From Zeus faber (Eukaryota; Chordata; Actinopteri; Zeiformes; Zeidae), in NCBI GenBank assembly GCA_960531495.1, contig OY482851.1:23386533-23450532 (forward strand): a DNA stretch of 64,000 nt. The letters run 5' to 3'. The notes beneath the pieces are model-generated. The model had not been told where the DNA came from. It saw only the letters and a program-made list of their open reading frames with translations, and searched no databases. How positions within the stretch are numbered: the first letter of the stretch is position 1; every line of letters starts with the position of its first letter. A program made the position numbers and the translations under genes. Shown here piece by piece: positions 14,001 through 28,136 of the stretch.

Positions 14001-14166
14001 TTAAGTCAAGTTTATTTTCATAGCCCTCGATCACAGTATAGTCTCAAATGGCTTTACAGCTTCCTAAAAAATTGCATAGAAAGCAACAGCATCCACAAGA
14101 CGTAACCCCCACCCGGGGAAAGGAAAAACTCCCACAAAAACCCCTTGGGGAAAAAGGGAAGATTTT
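14001..14166. repeat. Dispersed teleost repeat
   Basis: Shows the sentences TCAAGTTTATTTTCATAGCCC, CTCAAATGGCTTTACAG and AAAACTCCCACAAAAACCCC, which I recall from a very common fish interspersed repeat. It carries no protein. Confidence 0.5.
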
Positions 14167-14339
14167 TTTGATTGACAGGTTCCTTTATATGAATTATCAG
14201 CTTTCACATGAAGGAGGCAAGACGTTTAATCCATAACTATTCATCGCTATTGGATGTATGATGGATTTAGCAAATCCATGTAAACTATATTTGTCCATAT
14301 TCAAGGTGTCACTCTTACATTCTATTTTATATTATTATT

Positions 14340-14960
14340 ATATGTCTAGTCTTGGAATGCCGTAGCCACTTCCAGATAGTTTCGTGGTACTCTTCCCTAC
14401 AGTATGTGTAGTAGACAGGCATTCCAGGTTGTTTATCTAACTTTGGTGGTAAACTCCCCATGGCTCCGGTGACAGCTGGTACGACCCGAGCCAGGTCCAA
14501 CCAGGTCCTGCTCGACCATCTCCTGCATTTTGGCTGGTGAGTTTCTTATCATCTGGTATCACTGCATAGATAATCACTGGCCTCCTGTTTTCCTTTTCAT
14601 TTAAAATGATATTCGGCCATTCCGATGGAAACCCCTCTGTTTTGATTTCCAAGTCCCGCGCAATCTGTGCCTTCACATCCTCTTTCACACTCCAAGGCTC
14701 ATGCATCCAAGGCAAGGCCCAGAAAACAGCTCATCCCAGATGTACGCAGGTCTTGCCATCCTAATGTGTCTCTTGAAGGACTTGGTGTTGGTGATCTGGC
14801 AGCCAGTCATGGCTCATTCTGCTCCTTGCACTGCTGGCAACCCGGGACCTTGGTAATTCGATGTATTATTAGGGGCCAAGCACAGCGGTGCTGGCACCGA
14901 TTGGAGCCCCAAAGGAAAGTGGGCTTACAGAGGAACTCTCCACCATGTTTAAAGCTCTGC
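14340..14960 (-). pseudogene. 3' tail of a non-LTR retrotransposon ORF
   Basis: The minus-strand open stretch 14437-14715 and the frames on either side resemble the C-terminal segment after the reverse transcriptase of fish/cnidarian LINE proteins: a cysteine-containing knuckle-like part (about 14830), a P-x-I-I-L-x-E-K-E-x-R block, then a frame-shifted V-P-V-V-x-G-A-L-G-like block (about 14460-14490). Frames are broken, so it is dead. Recognition is by recalled motif order only. Confidence 0.45.
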
Positions 14961-15149
14961 TGTATGAGTGCTGAAGTTGGTTGTAAAAGAACAGCTCAAA
15001 ATCATATTGGATATCAATCAGACATTATCAATCATTGTTATTGAGACCACCCCCCCCACAGAACACTAATGTTGATTTACTGCCCACCCTACTTATATTA
15101 TTATATTCAGGGGTCCAGCCCGCAAGAGGGCAGAGACCCTTATTGTTTT

Positions 15150-15395
15150 TGTTGATGAAAAATTGACGTCAGTGGTTGATGGATGTCATGGAACCGACGA
15201 ACCAACGGACTTAATGAGTCCAATTTGAATTCGGGGCAATTCCGACACATACATGCGGTTTTCGTATCTGATCCAAATCGGTCCATTTTTGTCGGAGAAG
15301 TTAGTAAAAAACGCTGTGTTTCTCATCTCTGCAACGGTCACATGATAGCACTGTAGACCTCGCATGGTCACATGCACTTCACGCATGTGCAAAAT
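15150..15395. repeat. Repeat family C, copy 1
   Basis: Shares GATGAAAAATTGACGTCAGT, TGGATGTCATGG, GATCCAAATCGGTCCAT and AGTAAAAAACGCTGTGTTT in order with 16085-16330, and partly with 16390-16560 and 18510-18640. Confidence 0.65.
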
Positions 15396-15673
15396 GGGGG
15401 TGAGCATAACACTCCAGATATTTAATCTGCTCACTTGACTATTCAACTGGACTTTAACTAATGGGATATAAGACACAAACTCTGAGAGACATTAACATAT
15501 GCAGAAGCGTTGAGATACTAGCCATTAAACACAATGCAGGTGTTATGTTTGGAACGCGGATAATGTCGTTTACAGTGTTCCTGAATTGTAGTAAGTTGTA
15601 ACAGAAACCATACAAAATGATACGGTGACAGGTATTACTTTATTACTATTAACCTTTATTATGTTTGAAAATA

Positions 15674-15740
15674 ATTAGATTAAAGTATTACCAGAAGACA
15701 ATTGGATTAAACAAAGCGCAGCATGTTAGACGTAAACATA
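15674..15740. repeat. 67-bp repeat, left member (pairs with 16562-16626)
   Basis: Contains AAAGTATTACCAGAAGACAA and AAACAAAGCGCAG; nearly the same sequence recurs 888 bases downstream. Confidence 0.75.
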
Positions 15741-16084
15741 CAGCTCGTCATGCTTTTTCCTCCATTTTGACTCCTCTCCTACCCTTTGACCATAACTCCT
15801 CCTATACATTTGCACCACATCAAGTCAGTTGTAATGGCTCAGAGCGCATTGTGACAGACTGAGCACTGCACTAAATCTTCATTAAAAACACACCTCCAAA
15901 AAAGACAGAGAGAGAGGGAGAATGAGCAACAACGTCAGATTTGTTAACAAATATCACCTACTTGTGTATTCCATTACAAACAATTTATTAAGTTGTATGT
16001 CATCTACAGCATTGCAAATAGGCCTTGCACACCGTTAACTCACACACATCACACCGACTAGCCTGGAGCCCATGTATTGCTGCA

Positions 16085-16330
16085 GCTACTATTGTTATTC
16101 TTAATGAAAAACTGACCTCAGTAGTCTATGGATGTCATGGATCTGACGCACTCACAGACAAGATGAATAAAATGTGTATTTGGGGAAGTTTCAACACCCA
16201 GTCGTCCAAGTTTGATCCAGATCTGTCCATTATTGTGGAGTAATTTAGCAAAACACTGTCTTTTTTATCATCACTGCAACGTGCATGTGCATATGACGGC
16301 TCGCCCGTGTCACATTATAGCATTTCAGTC
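16085..16330. repeat. Repeat family C, copy 2
   Basis: Diverged copy of 15150-15395 in the same orientation, with the TGGATGTCATGGATCTGACG block and GATCCAGATCTGTCCAT. Confidence 0.65.
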
Positions 16331-16389
16331 TAGTGACTGGTCAGCAATCGGGACCTCACCAAGGTGGCGGCACGTGCCTGACATCCGAA

Positions 16390-16560
16390 CTTCATGGATG
16401 TCATGGATCTGACGAACTCACAGACAATGTGAATACGATTTGTATGTGGGGCAGTTCCAACATGGCATCGTTTGAGTTTCATCCAGATCGGCGGTTCAGT
16501 ATTCTGGAAGAGGTTTGTGATCAACGTTCGCAACCTTATCAAGATGGTGCCACGCACAGA
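16390..16560. repeat. Repeat family C, copy 3
   Basis: Repeats TGGATGTCATGGATCTGACG and the CATCCAGATCGG block; shorter than copies 1 and 2. Confidence 0.6.
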
Positions 16561-16561
16561 T

Positions 16562-16626
16562 TTAGTTAAAGTATTACAAGAAGACAATTGAATCAAACAA
16601 AGCGCAGTGTAATAAACGTCAAAAAT
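16562..16626. repeat. 67-bp repeat, right member (pairs with 15674-15740)
   Basis: Directly abuts family C copy 3. Same order of AAAGTATTAC, AGAAGACAATTG and CAAAGCGCAG as the left member. Confidence 0.75.
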
Positions 16627-18323
16627 ATATTAACTTCTTAGGGAGTGTAAGTTCTACAAAATAAAAACCCAATAACATCACTGTCAGAATTTATATGTAT
16701 TACTCAGTCATCCACCATAGAGGTCTCTGTAGTCTAACAGGCCATTTGCTATTTCCCAGTTTATTTCCCAGTCTGTGCTTTACTCTTATTGACTCTATTG
16801 ACTCTACATCCATGTTGAGAGCAGCAGAGGGGACTTTGATAAATTGGATCATCAATGGGAAATTGATGCATAAAAAGCACAAATTGGTGCATAAAGGACC
16901 GACCGAGACTTGATTTGTGTCCTCCAGGCATGGGGCTGCTGGCAAGGTGTCCCTGATTTTTCCACATTGAAGGTGGCAACCCTACGTGCAGTGGCTCAGA
17001 CCTCACCAGGCCGGAACAAATGAACTTCTGCAGTCACAATTTGATGAAGAGCCGACTACCCTGGACCCTCTGTATTGCTGCCTACAGCTATATTATATTC
17101 ATATTTGAAGTCCCACACCAAAATAATCACTTGAAACCAGGCCACCAGATTGAAAATGTTCTTGCAGCCAGTGCTGACATGTATTGTTATTATGTGTTGT
17201 ATTATTATTGTAATTGTACTGTACTTCTGACTGGAGTCTATAGCAACCATGGTATTTTTATGAAATCTGGCTAGAGATTTTGGGGGGTGGTCCTAAACAA
17301 TCTTTTACCAATTTTGGCAACCATTCCTGCTAAGTGTTGAAGCAGGGCGGAAGTGCCTTAAAGGATAGGTTTGCTATTTTTCAAAATGTTGCTGCCCATC
17401 ATTTATAACTGTTCATAGCAAAACCTCGCTGGATGCTTTATTATACGGCTTTGCTGCAGCTCCTCACGTTGCTTAAACGCAGTCACGTTTTTTTCAATCT
17501 TTTCAAAACAGAAAAGTCATAATAGTCTGTGTATCAGTGTAGATTTTGAACAGTAATGCCCCATTTTATTTTATTTAACTACTTTTTGCATTGCCGCAGT
17601 ACATAAAGCATAATGTCCTCTGCAGCCGGTTGTTAGTAGGAAGCGGTGCAACCTCCTGTTTCTAGTCTGTTACCACAGATGCAGCCAAAAAAGCTAATTT
17701 GTGGAAGTGTAAAAGGCGTCTTGCCCTAAGTGCATTGTGTGATACGCTTGCCAGCTTAATGTGCAGTGTTGATTTGTACTATTTGCTGCATACTATGGTT
17801 TTGGACATACTAAAGCCTTTACATACTAATTTGGCATATTAAATATTACTGTATCCTAGTATTCTATTTCAGACATAGCGTGTCCCTTCAGAACCAATAA
17901 GTGACATCACAGATGCTCTGTCCACCTGGAACCTGGAAGCAGGATTGTTTTTTTCTCTGATTCTATGGGTCATGCTGAGTTCATTGCACACACTGGTTCA
18001 AATGTTGAATATTTCGATAATGGATGTGCCGCAATTTCCTCTATAAATTTTCTGGGACCTCTTCCTAGAATGCGCTGACACCGTCCAAACAAATTTGTGA
18101 ACATTATCTACAGAGGCTTCAGCTGAAAGGCTGCATAATGATTTTGATAGCTCCCATCCATTTGGGATTGTCTTACTCACAAATTTCACTTAACAGTCCC
18201 CTTATTGCAATGGTCCACATTTCAAAAATCATTCTGCATAGTAACAAGACCTTGTCTTCTCATTGGTGCAAATTATTTTCATGAAATTAAAATGTTTTGG
18301 GCCAAACAGATGACACAATGGTT

Positions 18324-18324
<1 letters not shown>
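16627..18324. other. No gene seen; old repeat debris
   Basis: AT-rich spacer. Short stretches (for example AAAGGATAGGTTTGC near 17359 and the CATACTA-rich part at 17785-17870) resemble old fish repeats, but I cannot assign them. No exon seen. Confidence 0.3.

Positions 18325-18392
<68 letters not shown>
18325..18392. repeat. (ATT)n microsatellite
   Basis: About 22 uninterrupted ATT units. Confidence 0.97.
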
Positions 18393-18509
18393 GGCTGGTT
18401 CAATCACCTAATCACCTTATTGTTCCGGTTCTTGGTAAAAAACTTACTACACATCATTGGCAGAACCTACGGACACCTACGGACACTTGTTTGAACTGAT
18501 ATATCACAA

Positions 18510-18640
18510 ACACCTCATAGTTTAAGTTTCATCCAAATCGATCCACATACAGAGCAGAAATTATTAAAAAACGCACTAAATTTGATTAATATCACAGATG
18601 CGGTCCAATGCATTTCACGCAGAAATATGTCCAACCCGGC
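18510..18640. repeat. Repeat family C, copy 4 (fragment)
   Basis: Carries TTTCATCCAAATCGATCCACAT and ATTATTAAAAAACGC, matching the middle of copy 1. Confidence 0.5.
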
Positions 18641-19068
18641 TAAAACTATCTGGAACAAAATAAAGACAGAATCTAGGATCTCATGGTTCAAATTTCATTT
18701 ACGTCACTTAGTTAATATGTAAATCTACGTGAATACGTCATAATTGATGTATACGGGACGCAACGTCCCCTACCGTGATCTAGACTCCAGATGTACTTAC
18801 ATAAAACAAGGTAAGTTATAACAAGGAAAATATTTAGTTTAAAGTTTTGACATTTTCCTACACCTAAACTTAAGAAACTTTAATGAAGAGACAGAAAGTG
18901 TTTGTAGCAATGACAAATTATTACATACTATTTCTAACGACAAATTATTGTTAAAGTTCAATAAATGTTGTCAGAATTACAATACAGACAAGTCATCCAT
19001 TAAACTGAATTTTCCAATTGTAGATTATCAACAGAAAAAATTCAACTAAGTAGTAATTAACACAATGT

Positions 19069-19370
19069 TGTGGTGTGGGGATTGTGTGGTTTGAGCAGCC
19101 ACACCTGACCTGGATCTAGATAGTTGGGGACCCAGGATCAGAGTGGCTGCATACCTGTTGCTTGTTGGTTGGTCTAACGAGCAACAGGTAAAACCTCCAT
19201 CCCCACACACACTCGGGAGAGAGGAGCTCTTGCCATGACACCTGTCCATCTGCTCCTGGGCTTATTCCAACAGGCCCACTCTCTACAATAAACTGTGAGT
19301 CTACAACCCCGTCCCTGAGGTCCCCGAAAACGCCACTTGGGTGGCGTGTAGTAGGCGAAACGGCCATACA
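19069..19370 (+). mobile_element. Solo LTR, family D
   Basis: A 302-bp block beginning TGTGGTGTGGGG and ending GGCCATACA. It is homologous along its length to the reverse complement of 63609-63889. AATAAA at 19287-19292 about 80 bases before the end sets the plus orientation. No internal region flanks it, and I see no clear target-site duplication. Confidence 0.6.
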
Positions 19371-21717
19371 TGTATTTATTATATTTCTAAAACTAAATTA
19401 ATTTATTGCTATTGACGTAATGTCAGGGTGATTCGTGGAATAACATGTACGTAACTACATTATGTTTATAAGTTCAGTAGATTTTGCTGCATTGCACAAA
19501 AAACTAAAAATGCAACACATGCCTAAAACAAATAAACTATTGCTACCTGCAGCTATATTTATTATTATTATTTTGCCATGAGTGTCAAGTGCCATTAGCA
19601 CATGCTCCAGAGGCCGTAAGTCACTTAAGAAAAGTACAAATAGTGTGTGAAAAAACCTGCGGTTTGACAGTGATGAAAGAACGAGCGGCTCTTTTGCAAA
19701 ATTTATGCATACAATTTTTATTGACTGCAGATTACAGTTTTCAATCATGTCATCCTGTGTGGAATCTCAAAATCTGTGGATATTCTTTTCCACTATTTTC
19801 ATCCTCATCCTATTTGTTTTCAATGAAAGCCCAGTTGGGTAAAACTGATAAAAGAGATTCCATACCTCCACCTCTGACTGTCTGTGTTGCGTTGAAGGCA
19901 TCATGATTATCTCGCCAACAGCCTCTCATACGTACAGAATATAGATTTAAGTGCGTTTAGGGCATAAAGTTTATGCTGCTACACACTTTGATATAATTCA
20001 CATATTTAACCATTATTCTGTCCCAACCTTTTATGGCAACACAGCAAAAAAGTTAGCACATTTGACTAACTTTTAACAACTTTGATTTTCATTACCCTCA
20101 AATGATCATAATAAAGTACTTTTTTACGAATAGAATTTAATATAATATTTCATCTGATTGAAATTATTGTTCTGAAAGTAATCTTGAAGGCTTTTATGTG
20201 AACAATATCCTGTTTTCATGTTATAATATCCTGTTGACACATTGTTGAGAGCAACATGTGTTTCATGTGGAACCAAAGATGATTAAAAAATAAATAAATT
20301 GCTGTCTCTTTGGCAACCTGTGTTCTCCATTGTTGAAGTTAAAAGCAAATCATATTTGACATCATACTGACATCTCATTTTGTGACGATACTGTATGGTT
20401 CATGTATGCAGAATAGAGAGGAGTTACTGTAAGTACGTTGTCAACAGATTCAAGACTACACTCCAAAGTGTGCAACAAGGTATTTAACTTGACTTAGATA
20501 CACAAGCCGTATTTCTTAATTCTTAAAGCCCCGATTCATTTCTGTATTCATTTTTGTATCTTAATCTATGTCAATCATGTTAAATTACATATAAATTGAA
20601 CAAGCTTTAAAAGCCCTTCCCCAAATGTTGCGTGTTGTGCTCACTATTCATGCCCGCTTCTTGCAATAGGAGGACTAAAGGGTTATTATTAGCATACATC
20701 TTCTCTGAGTCATTGATCTGTATCTTATTATGTTGAAAACATTACAGGAGCCAGCAGGCAGCCCTGTGGTTCTCCTGTGTTTAAAACAGCCCGGTCTGAA
20801 CCAGTACCATTTAAAGACTCTCTGAGGCCGAACAGCGAGGATCTCCTTTATCAAAGAGCCTCTTTGTCTGAGTCTGTTTCGTCTCACAGTTAAAGGCCAA
20901 ACTGAAATATATAAATAAAACTGGTGTAGCTTTTAGACCAGTGTACGGGCTTAGTAATGGCCTTCATTAAAGACAGAGTTGCGTCACCATTGCTGGGACC
21001 ATTTGGGTCAAAACCATTAGATGTTGTTATGTATGTGATTGATTATATACCTCATCATATATTTACTAAAATCATTGAAATGTATAACTCTGGACTATTT
21101 TGGGGCTTTTTTTTTTATGTCTGTGGAACATGTTCGTTTCCTTTCAACTTGGTCACTGAAAGCATTTAAGAATCCTTTTCCTGAACACAGTTGTCTGTTA
21201 GGTATCTAGCTTGGCTGGCTGCTATTTGGAGGATAATGAAGATTTGCAAAATATCAGTTATTGTCATTATCAATCAGATAAATGTTGTCACATTTGTTTT
21301 AAAAATTGCTTCACAAATAATAACATTTGACTTGTCTTTTCTATTTCAATGCTTTTTTTTTTTTTCTGCAGATGGCCTTTCATTGTTCATTCATTTCATT
21401 GTTCATAAGTCTGAAAGACTTAAAGTAATCCTCAGTGGCCTTTGACACGAGAATACAGTGGAAAGCAGTAATCCCTCCAAAAAATGTCAACAGAAATGAC
21501 CTACGTCATTTCACAAAATACAGACTTCTACAGTGATAGTTTCACTTCAAAACATGCCCTTCCAAGGACACCTGAGAGTTTTTTAATTTAAATGATTGAC
21601 GATTTCATGCAAAAGAAATCATAGACTATTCTAGGTAAATTTGTTTATGGTGACTACAACAGTTCCCCAATGACAATATCTCAATGTGGGAAGTAAAACA
21701 GGTTGGACCCACTTAAA
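19371..21717. other. No gene seen
   Basis: AT-rich spacer. A minus-strand open stretch at 20675-20887 (rich in Arg, Trp and Phe) resembles part of a dispersed fish repeat rather than an exon. A CTGTCCCAACCTTTTATGGCA stretch near 20018 looks like an old transposon end. Confidence 0.3.
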
Positions 21718-21850
21718 GCCCACCCGAGGTTCAGATTGAGGTTTGAATTTCGTCACAGGCTCTATCTGCATGGAGTTTGCAAATTCTCCCAAGTTTGTGT
21801 GGGTTTTCTCAGGATGCTGCAGTTTCTTCCCACCTCCAAAGACTGGTTAC
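21718..21850 (+). repeat. Fish SINE body fragment
   Basis: Contains CTGCATGGAGTTTGCAAATTC and GTGTGGGTTTTCTCAGGATG, the body of the same repeat class seen at 31711-32000 and 38520-38834, without its tRNA-like head. Confidence 0.6.
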
Positions 21851-23030
21851 GTCAATTAGAGACCATGATTTATTAGTAATAGTATTGATCGTAGTAGAAG
21901 GGACATGACGGCACTACTGTCGTATTTAATTTACAAAACAGGGGACATCAGATGTTGTTTTTAGTTCTTTCTCCAATTATTATTTCCCTGATCTCTCACA
22001 AGCTCGGATGATATAGTTGTGTTTTAATGGTCTCTGATTGAAATTTGGCAGTGGAAAATTTGAAGCAGAGGAAAGGCAGACTGTCTTTTTACCCCAAGTT
22101 CTATCCTACCGTCTTTCCCTCACTCCATTATTTAGGACTCAGTCAGTCACAGGTAGTTATTAAAGTTTCATGTGCTACAATTTGGAAGCTGGGCGTGTTG
22201 TGAAGTGAGTTGTGTGCATATAGTGTCTGTATACTTTTAGACTTGTATCGGCAGCGTTCCTATATTTGAATATACTTTTTTTTCCCCCCATTATTTTGAA
22301 CTTTGCGGCACCCTTGGTAAGATCTTTTCAGTAAGCTCGGTCTTGGGATATTTTTAATTGTTATTCATGAGGACAGACATTTATTTATATATATATTTCT
22401 ATTTTTCACCTGTGCTGTCAGTATGTTTGGCATACAACACAGAGTATCTGTATGCCATTACATCTAGAACAGAGATAATCTGCAATGGGAGTTCAGCTTG
22501 CAAAACAACCTGCAATGCCACTCTTCTATTCATTCTTTAATCATCAAGAACTGCTTGCAATAGTTCTGTCCTGTGGACAACCTGTGGGATGACAGGAGCA
22601 CACATTTTGATATACAAGACCCCTCGTGAGAAGAAGAATCTTACCATGCTTTGGTCTTTAAACAACAAATCCTCATTATTACTCTAAGAGGTGGAGAATC
22701 ACTTTGGGTGAGATAAACAAACATAGAAACAACATGTACCTGGAAAAACATAAACATACAAACATCAGATGAACAAAACATAATTAACTAAGTCCAGGAA
22801 AATTGGAGCAGCAATTCTGCACGTCGCCTCTTCCTGTGATAGCTAGGGCAGTAAAGGAGGGAGAAAAGGAGATGGATGTTATCTGGAGGGTGTACGGGGG
22901 AGTGTTTGAAGCAGGTGCTGGTGGTGTGTGCGTGCCCGTGATGAGTGTGTGTGTGTGTGTGTCCACCGGTGAGTGCACGGCCCTAGTCCCAATTAGTTCT
23001 GTTGTATGAGGTCAGAATTATATCGTGGTG
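21851..23030. other. No gene seen
   Basis: AT-rich, with a short GT run at about 22946-22962. No exon recognised. Confidence 0.3.
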
Positions 23031-23320
23031 CCTCCGAGAAGTGAAAAGGCTCCACGGCCACTGAGTCCTGCAGCCGACCATGGGAAACCCCCGAGCAACA
23101 TGCCATGCAGGCACAGAAGACCCCCCCAGCCCCCAGAGAAGCCGGGAGCCCGTGGAGCAACACCCACACATGGCCCCCGAGGAGCATAAACCCATCGCAG
23201 CGGGGATGCATGGCTTCCCAGCAGGCCCCTGACCAGCCTCCAGCCGGCACACATGTGGACCACAGAACAGACGACAGCAGACGGCCCCCCAACCACAGCC
23301 TGCCCCCCAGTGACGAGGTT
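23031..23320. other. Isolated GC-rich block, unassigned
   Basis: About 290 bases rich in CC and GG-containing words within AT-rich DNA. Open frames on both strands are Pro/Gly/Trp/Cys-rich in a way produced by composition. It may be the 5' part of a retroelement; no protein family recognised. Confidence 0.3.
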
Positions 23321-23989
23321 GTTTTAGGGAAAAATTGTATGGACTTGGGAGAGAACGGTACAAAAACAGATACACCATATTGTGATTTTTTTTGTAATTT
23401 ATACTCATCATTAGCATGATATTAAAAGCAACATTAACCACACATTTCCTTATTTCACCTGGAATGTAATATTTAAACAACGGGCTAAATACAATAAAAG
23501 TTAGATAAACTGACAAACATACATAATTAGAAATGTAAAGAGCACCTGAACTGTTTTTTCTTTGTAAAAATGTAAAAACAACTTTGTGAAGTGTCTCCAC
23601 ATTTTCTGCATATGCTGCCTATTACAGCAAATAAGGGGTCATGATGGATTTCTTCAATGTCATAAATCAGAATTCCTGCATCAACCACAGGGAATTAAAT
23701 GAAATTTAACATGGGATGATGACACAACAGCGGCTTAGTGTGAATTGTCAAGATTGGGATTACAGATGGAGATATCAGATTTCTCTACATGTACTGCAAC
23801 TTCCTGGGAATATGTCTCTGTAGAATATTCACACATACTGAATATCAATTTATAATTTAAATCCATGACAGCACTTTCATTTATGGATGAGGTGAGAAGA
23901 GGTATGGTGTGAATGGGGCAGTGATCTCTTATCCCATCTTAGTATCCATATAGAGAATCATAGTATCCCTAAAACCATCACTAATAACA
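23321..23989. other. No gene seen
   Basis: AT-rich and unique-looking. Confidence 0.3.
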
Positions 23990-24600
23990 ACTTATATTGT
24001 GTAGGTCCCCCTCATGCTGCCAAAACAGCTCTGACCCCTCGAGTCATGGACTCCACAAGACCTCTGAAGGTGACACTCTGACCGGTCTGCGTCTACACAG
24101 CCCCATACGCAGCAAGCTGTGATGCACTGTGTGTTATGACACCTTTCTATCATATTATTAACTTTTTCAGCAAATTTGTGCTACAGTAGCTCTTCTGCTC
24201 TTCTTCTGTGGGATCGAACCAGACTGGCTAGACTCCCCACACGCATCAATGAGCCTTGGGAAGCCATTAACCTTCTGAGGGTTCACCGGTTGTCCTTCCT
24301 TGGACCACTTTTGGTAGGTATTAACCACTGCATACCGGGAACACCCCACAATAGCTGTCGTTTTGGAGATGCTCTGACCCAGTCGTCTAGCCATCACAAT
24401 TTGGCCCTTGTCAAAGTCGCTCAGATCATTACCCTTGCCCATGTTTCCTGCTTCCAACACATCAACTTCAAGAACTGACTACTCACTTGTTGCCTAATAC
24501 ATCCCACCCCTGGAAAGGTGCCATTGGAACAAGATGATCAATGTTATTCACTTCACCTGTCAGTGGTTTTATCGTTGTGGCCGATCGGTTTTGTATATTG
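23990..24600 (-). mobile_element. Tc1-like transposon remnant, N-terminal transposase region
   Basis: The minus-strand open frame 24167-24460 encodes a paired-type helix-turn-helix typical of fish Tc1-like transposases: [16 protein letters not shown], then [16 protein letters not shown], then Y-Q-K-W-S-K-E-G. Frames break after about 24170 and the catalytic part is missing. Flanks on both sides match what I recall of the ends of this element (GTGGCCGATCGG at 24578-24590; CTCATGCTGCCAAAACAGC at 24011-24030), so the copy is internally deleted. Confidence 0.8.
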
Positions 24601-24759
24601 TAAAGACTGTGACTGACTGATGAAGTTAGGTACAGTTTTATGGATGGAGAAATGTGTGAAGCAACTATTTTGGCAATTAAAATGCAGATGTATTTGCATA
24701 AATCCTCCTCTGAAATGGTAGTGAATAACATACAATATATATATACAACATACAATATA
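24601..24759. other. No gene seen
   Basis: Short spacer between the Tc1 remnant and triplet arrays. Confidence 0.3.
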
Positions 24760-24799
24760 CAACAACAACAACAACAACAAAAACAACAACAACAACAAC

Positions 24800-24850
<51 letters not shown>

Positions 24851-24853
24851 GTC

Positions 24854-24912
<59 letters not shown>

Positions 24913-24924
24913 TAATAATAATAA
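24760..24924. repeat. Compound (CAA)n(ATA)n array
   Basis: CAA units to about 24800, then ATA/AAT units with one GTC interruption near 24851, ending at 24924. Confidence 0.97.
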
Positions 24925-25154
24925 CTGTCTCACCTGTCGTCACATTTGCTCAATATTTTCCTTTCATCATTTCATTAAATTATGATATACATTCATTCAT
25001 TTCCCTCCACAAAAAAAGAATAGTTAAATGTGGATTGATGTGAGGCATTTTGCAGAGTGACCCTTCAGACACGATGAGTCTGAGCCTTCCTTAAGCTACC
25101 ACTGAGGCATAAGAGCCTGGTTTAAGATGGACACAGACAGCGGGGAGAGAGTTT

Positions 25155-25157
<3 letters not shown>

Positions 25158-25240
<83 letters not shown>
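25158..25240. repeat. Palindromic (TAA)n(TTA)n array
   Basis: AAT-type triplets switch to ATT-type at about 25197, making an almost perfect palindrome of 83 bases. Confidence 0.95.
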
Positions 25241-25399
25241 TGAATTATAATAATAACAATAATTAATGATAATCTTATTCTTATTATAAGTATAAGTGGA
25301 ATACATATTCATCAGTTGAACTAGACTTCCAGAAAGCAGGGTTTTGAGGCAGTGTGACCAGGAGAGGGCATCTCAGGTCCTGAAACGAGCAGCAGCATC

Positions 25400-25853
25400 T
25401 TGGACCAACGTCGTCCCTGTTGAGAAAAGACAACAGATTGAGTCTAGGTGATGCTGAACTGCTTTTCCTTCAGCACAGCCGGTGCACGGAGCAAAAGAAC
25501 AGGAGCAGATCCGTCCAGAAACAGGCGATTTTCCCCTCTCGAAAACAGGTGAAAATCAACAATTGGGGACTGGGAGCGCATCCCAACTATATGCAAACTG
25601 CAACCAAACAGTCCCGCAGAGCCACTGGATGCATGCTGCTGCGGGAGCTTTCCGCAGACTGGCTCCGTGCATGAATCTTAGTTTGGCTGCGTATGGATCT
25701 GCGCGTCTAGGCTGTTTTGCGCCTCTCTCCGTTGCCATTTAACAGGTGATTGCAAACATTCTGCACTGTTTGCATTGGAGCGTCTACCATGCGCACTTGG
25801 GAGGCACGCGACACCAACACACAAGCATGAGGAGGAGCCGGCATCGCGCAAAT
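25400..25853 (+). promoter_or_regulatory. 5' UTR and probable promoter region of the plus-strand gene
   Basis: Non-repetitive DNA leading into the ATGG first coding exon. It holds an upstream ORF of 13 codons (25789-25830) and a second in-frame ATG (25827) before the chosen start. No TATA box is evident; the transcription start is not defined. Confidence 0.4.
25789..25830 (+). promoter_or_regulatory. Upstream ORF, 13 codons
   Basis: ATG CGC ACT ... GCA TGA, ending 23 bases before the main ATG. Its stop overlaps another ATG (ATGA at 25827-25830) that is in frame with the main ORF. It could lower translation or permit re-initiation, but conservation is unknown. Confidence 0.4.
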
Positions 25854-28002
<2,149 letters not shown>

Positions 28003-28098
28003 CCGTTGCCCTCCAAAAATCCATTTCCACTGCGAGGCACGAGAGGTAAATGTTTCAACAATATGCGGAGAAAAATACCCTTTTCTCCTCTGGTCTTG

Positions 28099-28115
28099 CC
28101 CCCCCCCCCCCCCCC
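28099..28115. repeat. C homopolymer in the 3' UTR
   Basis: C run in the short-isoform 3' UTR, about 100 bases after the stop. Confidence 0.9.
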
Positions 28116-28130
28116 GTTTTGGGATTAGGA

Positions 28131-28136
28131 AATAAA
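28131..28136 (+). terminator. Candidate polyA signal, short isoform
   Basis: AATAAA 129 bases after the short-form stop. It is the first canonical hexamer; use is unproven. Confidence 0.5.

Noticed and set aside
22983..23600. 205-codon open frame on the minus strand
   Set aside because: Half is the GC-rich unassigned block (Gly/Cys/Trp by composition) and half AT-rich DNA; no coherent protein features.
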